Positions 55,500-64,000 of a stretch of 64,000 nucleotides of DNA are shown here, one piece after another. The notes beneath the pieces are model-generated. The model was given only the letters and a program-made list of their open reading frames with translations, ran no database searches and was not told the DNA's origin. Each line of letters begins with the position of its first letter. Position 1 is the stretch's first letter. The stretch covers positions 414,001-478,000 of the forward strand of contig NZ_FXAK01000002.1 of assembly GCF_900177515.1 (NCBI RefSeq), written 5' to 3'. The position numbers and the translations under genes are program-made. The stretch is from Azospirillum oryzae (lineage in GTDB: Bacteria; Pseudomonadota; Alphaproteobacteria; Azospirillales; Azospirillaceae).

Positions 55500-56951
55500 T
55501 TAGCCTTTCAGCTTCTTGGTCAGGATTTCGTTCACCATGGCGGGGTTGGCCTTGCCCTGGGTCGCCTTCATCACCTGACCGACAAAGAAGCCGAACAGCT
55601 TGTCCTTGCCGCTGCGGAATTCCGCCACCTTGTCGGGGTTGGCGGCCAGGACGGCGTCGATCGAGCCTTCGATGGCGCTGGTGTCGGTGACCTGCCGCAG
55701 CCCCTTCTTCTCGACGATGTCGGCCGCCTTCTCGCCGGTCTCGAACATCGTCTCGAAGACTTCCTTGGCGATGCGGCCGGAGATGGTGTTGTCGGCGATC
55801 AGGTCGATCAGGCCGCCGAGATTCTCGGCCGACACCGGGCTTTCCTCGATCTCCTTGCCGGCCTTGTTCAGATAGCCGAACAGCTCGCCGGTGACCCAAT
55901 TGGAGGCCAGCTTCGGATCGCGGCCCTTGGCCACCGCCTCGAAATAGTCGGCCTTCGACTTCTCCGAGACCAGCACGCCGGCGTCATAGACCGACAGCTT
56001 GTAGTCCTCGATGAAGCGGGCCTTCTTGTCGTCCGGCAGTTCGGGCAGCGTCTTCTTGATGTCCTCGACCCATTCCGGGTCGAGTTCCAGCGGCAGCAGG
56101 TCGGGGTCGGGGAAATAGCGGTAGTCGTGCGCCTCTTCCTTCGACCGCATGGAGCGGGTCACGAACTTCGTCGTGTCCCACAGCCGGGTCTCCTGGTCGA
56201 TCTTGCCGCCTTCCTCGATGATCTCGATCTGGCGGCGGGCCTCATACTCGATCGCCTGCATGACGAAGCGGATCGAGTTGACGTTCTTGATCTCGCAGCG
56301 GGTGCCGAAGGGTTCGCCCGGCTTGCGCACCGACACGTTGACGTCGCAGCGCATGGAGCCTTCCTCCATGTTGCCGTCGCAGGTGCCGAGATAGCGCAGG
56401 ATCGACCGCAGCTTGCGCACGTAGGCGCCGGCCTCCTCCGAGCTGCGCATGTCGGGTTCCGACACGATCTCCATCAGCGCCACGCCCGACCGGTTCAGGT
56501 CGATGTAGGTCTTGGACGGGTGCTGGTCGTGCAGCGACTTGCCGGCGTCCTGCTCCAGATGCAGGCGGGTGACGCCGACGGTGCGGCTGGTGCCGTCCGG
56601 CAGGTCCAGCACGATCTCGCCCTTGCCGACGATCGGCTGCAGGAACTGGCTGATCTGATAGCCCTGCGGCAGGTCGGCGTAGAAGTAGTTCTTGCGGTCG
56701 AAGACCGAGTTCAGGTTGATCTGCGCCTTCAGGCCCAGACCGGTGCGCACCGCCTGCTCGACGCAATATTCGTTGATGACGGGCAGCATGCCGGGGAACG
56801 CGGCGTCGACGAAGCTGACCTGGCTGTTCGGCGCGGCCCCGAATTCGGTGGCGGAGCCGGAAAACAGCTTCGCGTTCGAAATCACCTGGGCATGGACCTC
56901 AAGCCCGATCACCACTTCCCAATCGCCCGTTTCACCCTGGATGTACGACAT
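55500..56951 (-). CDS. gatB: Aspartyl/glutamyl-tRNA amidotransferase subunit B
   Basis: GatB is the tRNA-binding and kinase subunit of GatCAB, which converts Glu-tRNA(Gln) and Asp-tRNA(Asn) to the amidated forms. The 483-residue protein starts [20 protein letters not shown] and contains [57 protein letters not shown] and the C-terminal YqeY-like tail domain. The zinc-binding cysteines of some homologues are absent, as is common. gatC and gatA are not adjacent here. Confidence 0.96.
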   Translation of the reverse strand: MSYIQGETGDWEVVIGLEVHAQVISNAKLFSGSATEFGAAPNSQVSFVDAAFPGMLPVINEYCVEQAVRTGLGLKAQINLNSVFDRKNYFYADLPQGYQISQFLQPIVGKGEIVLDLPDGTSRTVGVTRLHLEQDAGKSLHDQHPSKTYIDLNRSGVALMEIVSEPDMRSSEEAGAYVRKLRSILRYLGTCDGNMEEGSMRCDVNVSVRKPGEPFGTRCEIKNVNSIRFVMQAIEYEARRQIEIIEEGGKIDQETRLWDTTKFVTRSMRSKEEAHDYRYFPDPDLLPLELDPEWVEDIKKTLPELPDDKKARFIEDYKLSVYDAGVLVSEKSKADYFEAVAKGRDPKLASNWVTGELFGYLNKAGKEIEESPVSAENLGGLIDLIADNTISGRIAKEVFETMFETGEKAADIVEKKGLRQVTDTSAIEGSIDAVLAANPDKVAEFRSGKDKLFGFFVGQVMKATQGKANPAMVNEILTKKLKG

Positions 56952-57219
56952 CGTTCCGCTCTTCGACGTTCACGGCACGGGACCGGACGGGCGCCGCCCT
57001 GGAAAAGGGCGCCCCGGCCATACCCTTGGAATCCTGTTTCTTCTAACGCCCTTTGCGCCCGCGCGCACGCTTTATCGCGCCGCCGCCTTCCTGCCACGGC
57101 TCATACCCCGGCCCATACCCCGGCCCATACCCCGATTGTGCGGCCGGCCACAGACGGTTCGTTAACCTTCAGGCAAGCTTTGCCCGCCACGCTGAACCGG
57201 ACGAGCGCGGGAGGGTCTG

Positions 57220-57960
57220 ATGTCGGTGCGAAAGCTGCTGCGGAAGGTCGGGTTCGGTGTCGGTCTGGGCGCACTGCTGATGGCGGGCGCCGCCCTCGGC
57301 CATGCCGCCACCCGGCCGGACGGCCTGTCGCTCGGCCCGGCCGGCCCCGCCCCGGCCGTCGTGAACCCGGTCGTCGTGAACCCGGTCACCGTCAACCCGG
57401 CGCCCGCCGCGCCCTCCCCGTCCGACTATCCCGATGCCGCCATGTCCCGCGACGACCAGGGCGACATCACCATCCTGCGGCTGGACGGCATCATCACGCC
57501 GGGGGCGGAGCGCCGCTTCGTCGATGCCCTGCACACCCTGCCGGCCCAACGCCCGCTGGTGATCGAACTGTCGAGCCCGGGCGGCTTCACCGCCGCCGGC
57601 TACCGGATGATCGACGCCGTGCTGGCCGAACGCCGGGGCGGGCGGCCGGTCGCCACCCGTGTGCGCGATGGCGAGTCCTGCGAAAGCATGTGCGTCGGCC
57701 TCTATCTGGCCGGTTACCCGCGCTATGCCGCGCCGCGTGCGGAGTTCATGGTGCATGCGCCGCGCATGGCGGAGAATGGCCGGATGACGTTGCGCTCGAC
57801 CCGGATGATGGTCGACCGTCTGGTGTCGCTCGGCGCCTCGCCGGCCTGGGTCCAGCGGGTGACGGCGGAGGGCGGCTTCTCCGGCGCCCGCGATTACCGC
57901 GAAACCGCCGACCGGCTGAGCGCCGACGGCGCCAACATCGTCACCGACCTGCTGCGCTGA
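57220..57960 (+). CDS. Exported ClpP/crotonase-fold protein
   Basis: The 246-residue protein has a signal peptide (VGFGVGLGALLMAGAALGHA, cleavage near residue 30). A Pro/Val repeat linker follows (VVNPVVVNPVTVNP), and then a ClpP-like domain. The domain shows ILRLDGIITPGAERRFVDAL, LVIELSSPGGFTAAGYRMID, a candidate nucleophile in SCESMCVGLYLAG and the later FMVHAPRM with His. This arrangement matches periplasmic serine-protease-like proteins of the crotonase superfamily found in alphaproteobacteria, function largely unknown. It overlaps the end of the next gene by 20 bp. Confidence 0.82.
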   Translation: MSVRKLLRKVGFGVGLGALLMAGAALGHAATRPDGLSLGPAGPAPAVVNPVVVNPVTVNPAPAAPSPSDYPDAAMSRDDQGDITILRLDGIITPGAERRFVDALHTLPAQRPLVIELSSPGGFTAAGYRMIDAVLAERRGGRPVATRVRDGESCESMCVGLYLAGYPRYAAPRAEFMVHAPRMAENGRMTLRSTRMMVDRLVSLGASPAWVQRVTAEGGFSGARDYRETADRLSADGANIVTDLLR

Positions 57961-59200
57961 CCAGACCTTCTGCGACCGCCTCCGGCGTACGGCCGACGAT
58001 CCGCTCATAGACCTCCGGGTCGGTCGCGCCCTCGGTCCCGAACACCAGCACGCGGGCGTCGGGCACGAGGCCCAGCGCGCGCCGGGTCTCCTCATGGGCC
58101 GCGGCGCAGAGCAGCCCGGCCAGTCCGGCGACGCCGGATTCTCCCGCTACCACCGGACGGCCGCCATGCCTGCCGTCCGCCAGCTTGCGCATGGCGGCGA
58201 TCGCCCCTTCGTCGGGGATGGTCAGGAAATCGTCGGCGCCGCGTTCCAGGATCGCCCAGGCCAGCAGAGAGACCTCGCCGCAGGCAAGCCCGGCCATCAC
58301 CGTGTCCAGGTCGCCCTCCGACCGCACCGGACGCCCGGCCACCGCGCTCTGGTACAGGCAGTCGGCGCTGTGCGGCTCCACCACCACGAAGCGCGGGCGC
58401 TGCCGGCCCCAGCTTTCCCACAGATGGCCACAGACCGCGGCCGGCAGCGCGCCGACGCCGCCCTGCACGAAGACATGGGTCGGCCGCTCGCTGGCGGGCA
58501 GCTGCGAGATCGTCTCCTCCACCATCATGGTGTAGCCCTGCATCACGTCGCGCGGCACATCCATATAGCCGGTGTAGGAGGTGTCGGAGACGACGAACCA
58601 GCCATGCTCCGCCGCATCGGCGGCGGCACGGCGAACCGCATCGTCGTACGACCCGTCGACCACCACCACCCGCGCCCCGTACGCCTCGATTGCGTCGCGG
58701 CGGCCGGGCGTACAGGCAGCGGGCACGTACACCACGCAATTGCAGCCGAACACCTGCGCGCCCCAGGCGACCGACCGGCCATGGTTGCCGTCGGTCGCCG
58801 TGGTGACGGTCAGCGTCCGCGTCACCTTGGCATAGCGGCCGACGACGAGATCCAGCGCGGTCACCGGCACGCCGGGCACCCGCGCCGTCACCTCCCGCGC
58901 AAGCAGCCGCAGCACGGCGTACGCCCCGCCCAGCGCTTTGAAGCTGCCGAGTGCGAAGCGGGCGCTTTCGTCCTTGTACCAGAGGCGGTCGATCCCGGCC
59001 TCCCGCGCCAATCCCGGCAGGGAGCGCAGCGGGGTGGGCGCATAGCCGGGCCAGGCGCCGATCTCCGCCATCGCCTCCTCGAAGGCGGCGCGGCTGAGGA
59101 TCGCGCGTTCCGACGGGCCATAGACCCGCTCATGGTCGGCATGCGGATTGGAAAAATGGCGCGGCAGGCAGGAGGATGGGGAGACGGCGTGGTCGGTCAT
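57941..59200 (-). CDS. dpaL: Diaminopropionate ammonia-lyase
   Basis: The PLP enzyme splits 2,3-diaminopropionate to pyruvate and ammonia. The 419-residue protein has the PLP Lys in the segment FALGSFKALGGAYA, the TATDGNHGRSVAWGAQVFGC motif, the phosphate loop GGVGALPAAV and VAGESGVAGLAGL. This is the DpaL/YgeX branch of the fold-type II family. In E. coli ygeX lies in a cluster linked to purine or allantoin metabolism. The start at 59200 follows GGAGAG; an upstream in-frame ATG adds an unlikely hydrophobic stretch. Confidence 0.92.
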   Translation of the reverse strand: MTDHAVSPSSCLPRHFSNPHADHERVYGPSERAILSRAAFEEAMAEIGAWPGYAPTPLRSLPGLAREAGIDRLWYKDESARFALGSFKALGGAYAVLRLLAREVTARVPGVPVTALDLVVGRYAKVTRTLTVTTATDGNHGRSVAWGAQVFGCNCVVYVPAACTPGRRDAIEAYGARVVVVDGSYDDAVRRAAADAAEHGWFVVSDTSYTGYMDVPRDVMQGYTMMVEETISQLPASERPTHVFVQGGVGALPAAVCGHLWESWGRQRPRFVVVEPHSADCLYQSAVAGRPVRSEGDLDTVMAGLACGEVSLLAWAILERGADDFLTIPDEGAIAAMRKLADGRHGGRPVVAGESGVAGLAGLLCAAAHEETRRALGLVPDARVLVFGTEGATDPEVYERIVGRTPEAVAEGLVSAAGR

Positions 59201-59361
59201 GGCATCGCTCTCCAGGCCGGCGATGCCGTCGGCGACGGCACATCCCACGACCACGCATAACGAGACCAAAAGCCACCGCCCGCCGTCAAGCCGCCAGCGC
59301 GGGCGCGGCTGCTACCGAATGAAGCATTACCAACGGTGCGCCCAAAGCCGGCATGCCGCGC

Positions 59362-59664
59362 TCAGCGCTTCCATTCGCGGCTGGACTTGATGAAGTCGGT
59401 CAGGGTGACGCCGATCTTGTCGTCGATGATCGCCACCTCGCCGCGGGCGACCAGCACGCCTTCGACATAGACGTCGGTCGGGTCCTTCAGGTGGCGGTCG
59501 AGTTCCACGACGGCCCCGCGGCCCAGCTTCAGCAGATCGCGGACGCGGAGCATGGCGGTGCCGATGACGACCTTGATCTCCACCGGCGCGTCGCCGATGG
59601 CGAAGGACGAGGCGTCGCCGTCGTTGGGATCGGCGGCGCCGAGCAGGTCGTCGATGTTGGCCAT
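59362..59664 (-). CDS. fliN: FliN-like flagellar motor switch protein
   Basis: The 100-residue protein is a single SpoA domain (IKVVIGTAMLRVRDLLKLGR, GAVVELDRHLKDPTDVYVEG, VLVARGEVAIIDDKIGVTLT), the core of the C-ring protein FliN. Its short N-terminal region (MANIDDLLGAADPNDGDASS) is typical of alphaproteobacterial FliN. It is isolated from other flagellar genes in this window. Confidence 0.9.
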   Translation of the reverse strand: MANIDDLLGAADPNDGDASSFAIGDAPVEIKVVIGTAMLRVRDLLKLGRGAVVELDRHLKDPTDVYVEGVLVARGEVAIIDDKIGVTLTDFIKSSREWKR

Positions 59665-59903
59665 GGCTGTCCAAGCTCCCGCGCCGGAAATGGCGCCTTC
59701 TTACACGAACGGGACATCCTACACCCCGGACGGGTTACCCGGCAACGCCACCGACCGATGGGGATTGCGACAAGATTGGGCTTTTCCCATACCGGCGCTT
59801 CGCCCACACTGTCGGCCCCGCCCGCCTGCCGGTCTTTTCGTTGCCGCTACGCAACAATCCAGGCACCGCAGGGCATCGACCAACCGGAACCGGGTTCACC
59901 CTG

Positions 59904-60746
59904 ATGACCGACAGCAGCATTTCCCCGCTTGTGGACGCCCCCTGGCTGAAAAGCCGGCTCGACAGCCCCGGCATCGTCGTCCTCGACGTGCGCACCCCGC
60001 CCGCCGGCGGCTTCGTTCCGGGATCGCTTCATTCCGACTACGCAACGGCCGGCTGGCGGACTGTGGTCGGCGGCGGGGCCGGAATGCTGCCGGAACCGGA
60101 TGTTCTGGCGGGGCTGATCGGCGGGCTGGGGGTCGGCAACGGCGACCATGTCGTTCTGGTGGCGGCCGGCGCCAATGCGTCGGACATGGGCAACGCCACC
60201 CGCGTCTACTGGACCTTCAAGATGCTGGGTCATGACGCGGTGTCGGTGCTGGACGGCGGTTTCGCCGCCTGGACCGCGGCCGGCGGCCCGGTCGAACCGC
60301 AGCCGGCGGTGCGCAAGCCGGCGACCTTCACCGTCCACCCCCGCGCCGACCTGCGCGCCACCCTGGAGCAGGTCGAGGCGGCGGTGCAGGCCGGCGGCAC
60401 GCCGTTGCACGATGCCCGCTCGCCCGAGCAGTTCGCCGGCAAGGCCAAGAGCCCGCAGGCCCGCGCCGCCGGCACCATCCCCGGCGCGGTCAATCTCGAC
60501 ATCGCCGCCCTCTTCTCCCCGGCGGAGCACCGCTTCGCCTCGCCCGAGGCGGTGAAGGCGATGGCCGACCAAGCCGGACTGCCCTTGCGCGACCAGCCCA
60601 TCACCTTCTGCAACACCGGCCACCTCGCCTCGGTGTCCTGGTTCGCGCTCAGCGAGATCGCCGGCGTGCCCGGCGTGCGGCTCTATGACGGCTCCATGTC
60701 GGAATGGAGCGCCGACCCGCAGCGGCCTTTGCAGACGGAAGGGTGA
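59904..60746 (+). CDS. sseA: Two-domain sulfurtransferase (rhodanese/MST type)
   Basis: The 280-residue protein has two rhodanese domains: an inactive N-terminal one (VVLDVRTPPAGGFVPGSLHS) and a catalytic C-terminal one with the Cys loop TFCNTGHLAS. It transfers sulfur from thiosulfate or 3-mercaptopyruvate to an acceptor. The loop residues do not match the CG(S/T)GVT of classical MST, so the sulfur donor is uncertain. The ATG at 59904 fits the family; earlier codons encode a basic stretch. Confidence 0.9.
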   Translation: MTDSSISPLVDAPWLKSRLDSPGIVVLDVRTPPAGGFVPGSLHSDYATAGWRTVVGGGAGMLPEPDVLAGLIGGLGVGNGDHVVLVAAGANASDMGNATRVYWTFKMLGHDAVSVLDGGFAAWTAAGGPVEPQPAVRKPATFTVHPRADLRATLEQVEAAVQAGGTPLHDARSPEQFAGKAKSPQARAAGTIPGAVNLDIAALFSPAEHRFASPEAVKAMADQAGLPLRDQPITFCNTGHLASVSWFALSEIAGVPGVRLYDGSMSEWSADPQRPLQTEG

Positions 60747-60781
60747 GGCAGGAGGATATTTGGAAAGGAGCAGGAGGGTTC

Positions 60782-60937
60782 GGCAAGATCGACACGGATT
60801 TCACGGATTAGATCACGGATTTCACGGATGGCTTCACCGCAGCGTGCAGCGCCACCGCCAACCCGCAACAAGGCAAGCCAGAAGAAAAATCCGTGTAATC
60901 CGTGTCTAAATCCGTGACATCCGTGTCAATCTTGCCT
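60782..60937. repeat. Long CACGGAT-type inverted repeat
   Basis: Arms 60782-60829 and about 60887-60937 are imperfect reverse complements, starting GGCAAGAT and containing repeated CACGGAT units (four per arm). They enclose about 57 bp. The element lies between the convergent sseA and murJ genes and could fold into one long hairpin, acting as a terminator or being a dispersed repeat. Confidence 0.8.
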
Positions 60938-60975
60938 GACAAAACAGTACGACGACAAAGCGTCATCCACCCGAT

Positions 60976-62526
60976 TCACGCCTTCGCCCGGCGACGGCGC
61001 AGACGGCCGAGGTCGCTGCGCCGCACCAGCCCCAGCAGCACCGCGGCGACGGCATAGACCGCCAGCCCGACGACCGCCAGCACCAGCAGCCCGCCCAGCC
61101 GCTCCACCACCCCGGCGGCGCCCAGCCAGGGGGCAAGCCGCTCCGTCGCCAGCCATAGGGCGCCGGCCATGGCAGCGGCGGCGATGGCCATGCGCGGCAG
61201 ATTCCGGGTCAGCCGCGCATCGGCGCGGAACAGGCCGCGCCGGTGCAGCAGCAGCGCCAGCAGCCCGGCATTCACCCAGGCGCCGACGGAGGTGGCGACC
61301 GCCAGACCGACCTGGGCCAGTGGTCCCATCAGCGCCAGCTTCAGCGCCACATTGATGCCGACCGCCGCCAGCGCCACCCGCACCGGCGTCGCCGTGTCGT
61401 GGCGGGCGTAGAAGCCGTTGACCAGGCTGCGGATCACCACGAAGGCCGGCAGCCCCAGCGCATAGGCCTGCAGGGTGAACGCCGATGCGGCGGCGTCCGA
61501 CGGGCCGAAGGCGCCGCGCTGGAACAGCACCGACAGGATCGGCGTGCCCGCCACCAGGAAGGCGACGGCCGCCGGCAGGGTCAGCAGCAGCGACAGCTCG
61601 ATGGCGCGGTTCTGGCTGTCGACCGCGCCGGCCTCGTCGCCGCTCTTGATCCGCTTGGACATTTCCGGAAGCAGAACGGTCCCGACGGCGATGCCGATCA
61701 CCCCCAGCGGCAGCTGGTTCAGCCGGTCGGCGTAATAGAGGTAGGACACCGCGCCCGTCGGCAGGGCGGAGGCGATCAGCGTGTCGGCGAACAGGCTGAT
61801 CTGGGTCAGTCCCGATCCCAGCGCCGCCGGCCCCAGCACCGTCAGGAAGCGCTTCACGTCGGGCGACAGGCGCGGCATCACCGGCCGCAGAGTCATGTCG
61901 GCCCGCCGGGCGTCCCAGGCCAGATAGAGATACTGCGCAACGCCGGACGCCAGCACGCCCCACGACAGCGCGTGTCCCGCCGTCGGCATCAGCGGCGTGC
62001 CGACCACCAGCGCCGCGATCAGGCAGAGGTTCATCAGGATCGGCGCCGCCGCCGCCGCTCCGAAGCGGCTCATGCTGTTCAGCACGCCGCCATAGAGCGA
62101 GACCAGCGAGATCAGCAGCAGATAGGGGAAGGTGATGCTGGTGAACAGCACCGCCAACCGGAACTTCTCCGGGTCGTCGGCGAAGCCGGGGGCGAAGACC
62201 GTCATGAACTGCGGCATGAAGGCCAGCACCGCCAGCAGCAGCAGCATCTGCACGATGACCAGCAGGGTCATCACCTCGTCGGCGAAGCGGCGGGCGGCAG
62301 CGGCGCCGTCCTGCACCAGCTTGCCCGAGAACAGCGGCACGAAGGCGGAGTTGAAGGCGCCCTCGGCGAACAGCGCGCGGAAATGGTTCGGCAGCCGGAA
62401 GGCGACGAAGAAGGCGTCGGCCACCGGCCCCGCCCCCAGCAGCGCCGCGGTCAGCACGTCGCGCAGGAAACCGAGCACCCGGCTGGCCAGGGTCAGGCCG
62501 CCGACGGACAGGATATGACGGAACAC
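60976..62526 (-). CDS. murJ: Lipid II flippase MurJ
   Basis: MurJ moves lipid II across the inner membrane for peptidoglycan synthesis. The 516-residue protein has about 14 membrane helices of the MOP superfamily, with the start GGLTLASRVLGFLRDVLTAA. Family motifs FFVAFRLPNHFRALFAEGAF and FNSAFVPLFS follow, together with YYADRLNQLPLGVIGIAVGT and VLLPEMSK. The Arg residues near the start and the acidic/basic lining typical of the central cavity appear to be present. It is a single gene divergent from the esterase gene. Confidence 0.95.
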   Translation of the reverse strand: MFRHILSVGGLTLASRVLGFLRDVLTAALLGAGPVADAFFVAFRLPNHFRALFAEGAFNSAFVPLFSGKLVQDGAAAARRFADEVMTLLVIVQMLLLLAVLAFMPQFMTVFAPGFADDPEKFRLAVLFTSITFPYLLLISLVSLYGGVLNSMSRFGAAAAAPILMNLCLIAALVVGTPLMPTAGHALSWGVLASGVAQYLYLAWDARRADMTLRPVMPRLSPDVKRFLTVLGPAALGSGLTQISLFADTLIASALPTGAVSYLYYADRLNQLPLGVIGIAVGTVLLPEMSKRIKSGDEAGAVDSQNRAIELSLLLTLPAAVAFLVAGTPILSVLFQRGAFGPSDAAASAFTLQAYALGLPAFVVIRSLVNGFYARHDTATPVRVALAAVGINVALKLALMGPLAQVGLAVATSVGAWVNAGLLALLLHRRGLFRADARLTRNLPRMAIAAAAMAGALWLATERLAPWLGAAGVVERLGGLLVLAVVGLAVYAVAAVLLGLVRRSDLGRLRRRRAKA

Positions 62527-62658
62527 GATGGCAGGGTCGCTTCTGTGATGCGGATGATGCCCGGCGGCATCCTAGCGATGCCGCCGCATTCGTCATAGGA
62601 TCGCCGCCCGGATTCGTCCAGAACGCATCTCCCGACATCACAGGTCGAAGGCCCCGAC

Positions 62659-63441
62659 ATGCCGCAGCAAGCCCTCCCCCTGACCTATCTGGAAGCCGGC
62701 GAAGCCAATGGCGGAACGCCGATGCTGGTCCTGCACGGGCTGTTCGGCTCGGCCCGCAACTGGCAGACGCTGGCCCGCCGCTTCGGCGAGCAGCACCGGG
62801 TCTATGCGCTTGACCTGCGCAACCACGGCGGCGCCCCCTGGGCCGAGAGCATGAGCTACCCGGACATGGCGGCCGACGTGCTGCGCTTCCTGGACGACCG
62901 CGGCTTCGCCCGCGCCACTGTCGTCGGCCATTCGATGGGCGGCAAGACCGCCATGGCGCTGGCGCTGGCCCATCCCGACCGGGTGGAACGGCTGGTGGTG
63001 GCCGACATCGCCCCCGTCGCCTACACCCACACCCACGCCCCCTATGTCGCCGCGATGAAGGCCGCGAAGCTGGAAGGCGTCACCCGTCGGCCGGAGGTGG
63101 AGGCGCAGCTGGCCGACGCCGTGCCGGAGGCGCCGCTGCGCTCCTTCCTGATGCAGAATCTGGTGCTGGAGAACGGCGTCTTCTCCTGGCGGATCAATCT
63201 CGACTCCATCGGGACGAACATGGAGGGGCTGATCGGCTTCCCCGATTTCGGCGGCGCCCGCTATGACGGCCCCACCCTGTTCATCGGCGGCGGCACGTCG
63301 GACTACATCCGGCCGGAGCACCACGACGCCATCCGCCGTCATTTCCCCAAGGCGGAAATCCGCATGATCGAAGGGGTCGGCCACTGGCTGCATGCCGAAC
63401 GTCCGGCCGAATTCGCGGCAATGGTAGAGGGTTTCCTCTGA
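62659..63441 (+). CDS. Alpha/beta-hydrolase, YbfF-like esterase
   Basis: The 260-residue protein is an alpha/beta hydrolase with oxyanion motif LVLHGLFGSARNW, nucleophile Ser in VVGHSMGGKTAM, and the His in EGVGHWLHAERP. DLRNHGGAPWAESMSYPDMA and the short cap match the YbfF/ABHD11 group of acyl-ester or acyl-CoA thioester hydrolases. Natural substrate unknown. It lies 147 bp upstream of eno in the same direction. Confidence 0.9.
   Translation: MPQQALPLTYLEAGEANGGTPMLVLHGLFGSARNWQTLARRFGEQHRVYALDLRNHGGAPWAESMSYPDMAADVLRFLDDRGFARATVVGHSMGGKTAMALALAHPDRVERLVVADIAPVAYTHTHAPYVAAMKAAKLEGVTRRPEVEAQLADAVPEAPLRSFLMQNLVLENGVFSWRINLDSIGTNMEGLIGFPDFGGARYDGPTLFIGGGTSDYIRPEHHDAIRRHFPKAEIRMIEGVGHWLHAERPAEFAAMVEGFL

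Positions 63442-64000
<559 letters not shown>

Noticed and set aside
54915-58010. Very long plus-strand open frame of over 1000 codons
   Set aside because: It runs antisense to the histidine kinase and gatB genes, which have full domain matches. High GC produces long antisense frames, and the product is Arg/Gly/Pro-rich without domains.

Overview
The window is very GC-rich, densely coded alphaproteobacterial DNA. PhyR, alpha-type SucC/SucD, isolated FliL and FliN genes, a full pntAA/pntAB/pntB set and the overall gene content fit an Azospirillum-like member of the Rhodospirillales. This assignment is an inference from protein style, not from a marker-gene comparison.

Layout. 1-8.6 kb holds housekeeping and envelope genes: a partial unknown gene, phyR (general stress response), purU, a cell-wall amidase, a BON lipoprotein, a periplasmic repeat protein and a quinone oxidoreductase. 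About 8.9-44 kb is dominated by oxalate and glyoxylate metabolism. On the minus strand gntR-oxc-frc, sucC-sucD and an iclR gene follow one another. A patch of IclR, AraC, SDR, LysR and Gly/His-rich genes follows. Next come gcl (glyoxylate carboligase) and the uricolytic genes uraH, puuE and uraD. A minus-strand row panE-like, CBS, pntAA, pntAB, pntB comes next, then a TauE-type permease and oxlT1. After these lie a GNAT acetyltransferase, a small membrane protein, a second CBS protein and a histone-deacetylase-like enzyme, then a PPDK-like phosphotransferase, a truncated GarR-like dehydrogenase, a Nudix hydrolase, pyruvate kinase, a second gntR, thiE and oxlT2. Many of these transcription units are preceded by versions of one palindrome, TGGTATACCA, as expected for a FadR-type GntR regulon.

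The genes suggest a working model. OxlT carriers import oxalate and Frc makes oxalyl-CoA. Oxc decarboxylates part of it for energy. A PanE homologue, by analogy with PanE2 of Methylobacterium extorquens, may reduce the rest to glyoxylate with NADPH supplied by the transhydrogenase. Gcl, fed also by purine breakdown, makes tartronate semialdehyde, which would go through glycerate to PEP and pyruvate. ThiE and PanC could supply the ThDP and CoA these enzymes need. The order GNAT, CBS protein, deacetylase recalls Bacillus acuABC, which controls acetyl-CoA synthetase by lysine acetylation.

44-64 kb returns to housekeeping genes: fliL, panC, tRNA-Val(CAC), a DUF3108 protein, a PAS-containing histidine kinase, gatB, a secreted ClpP-like protein, diaminopropionate ammonia-lyase, fliN, a sulfurtransferase, murJ, an esterase and the start of eno. 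It is interrupted by a small integrative element (47.9-52.9 kb) at tRNA-Ser(GCT). The element has 19-bp direct repeats at its ends, a P4-type integrase, two small paralogous genes and an IS21-family insertion that has cut into one of them. Three GC-rich intergenic repeats of one family (12.25, 35.6 and 40.7 kb) and a long CACGGAT inverted repeat (60.8 kb) are also present.
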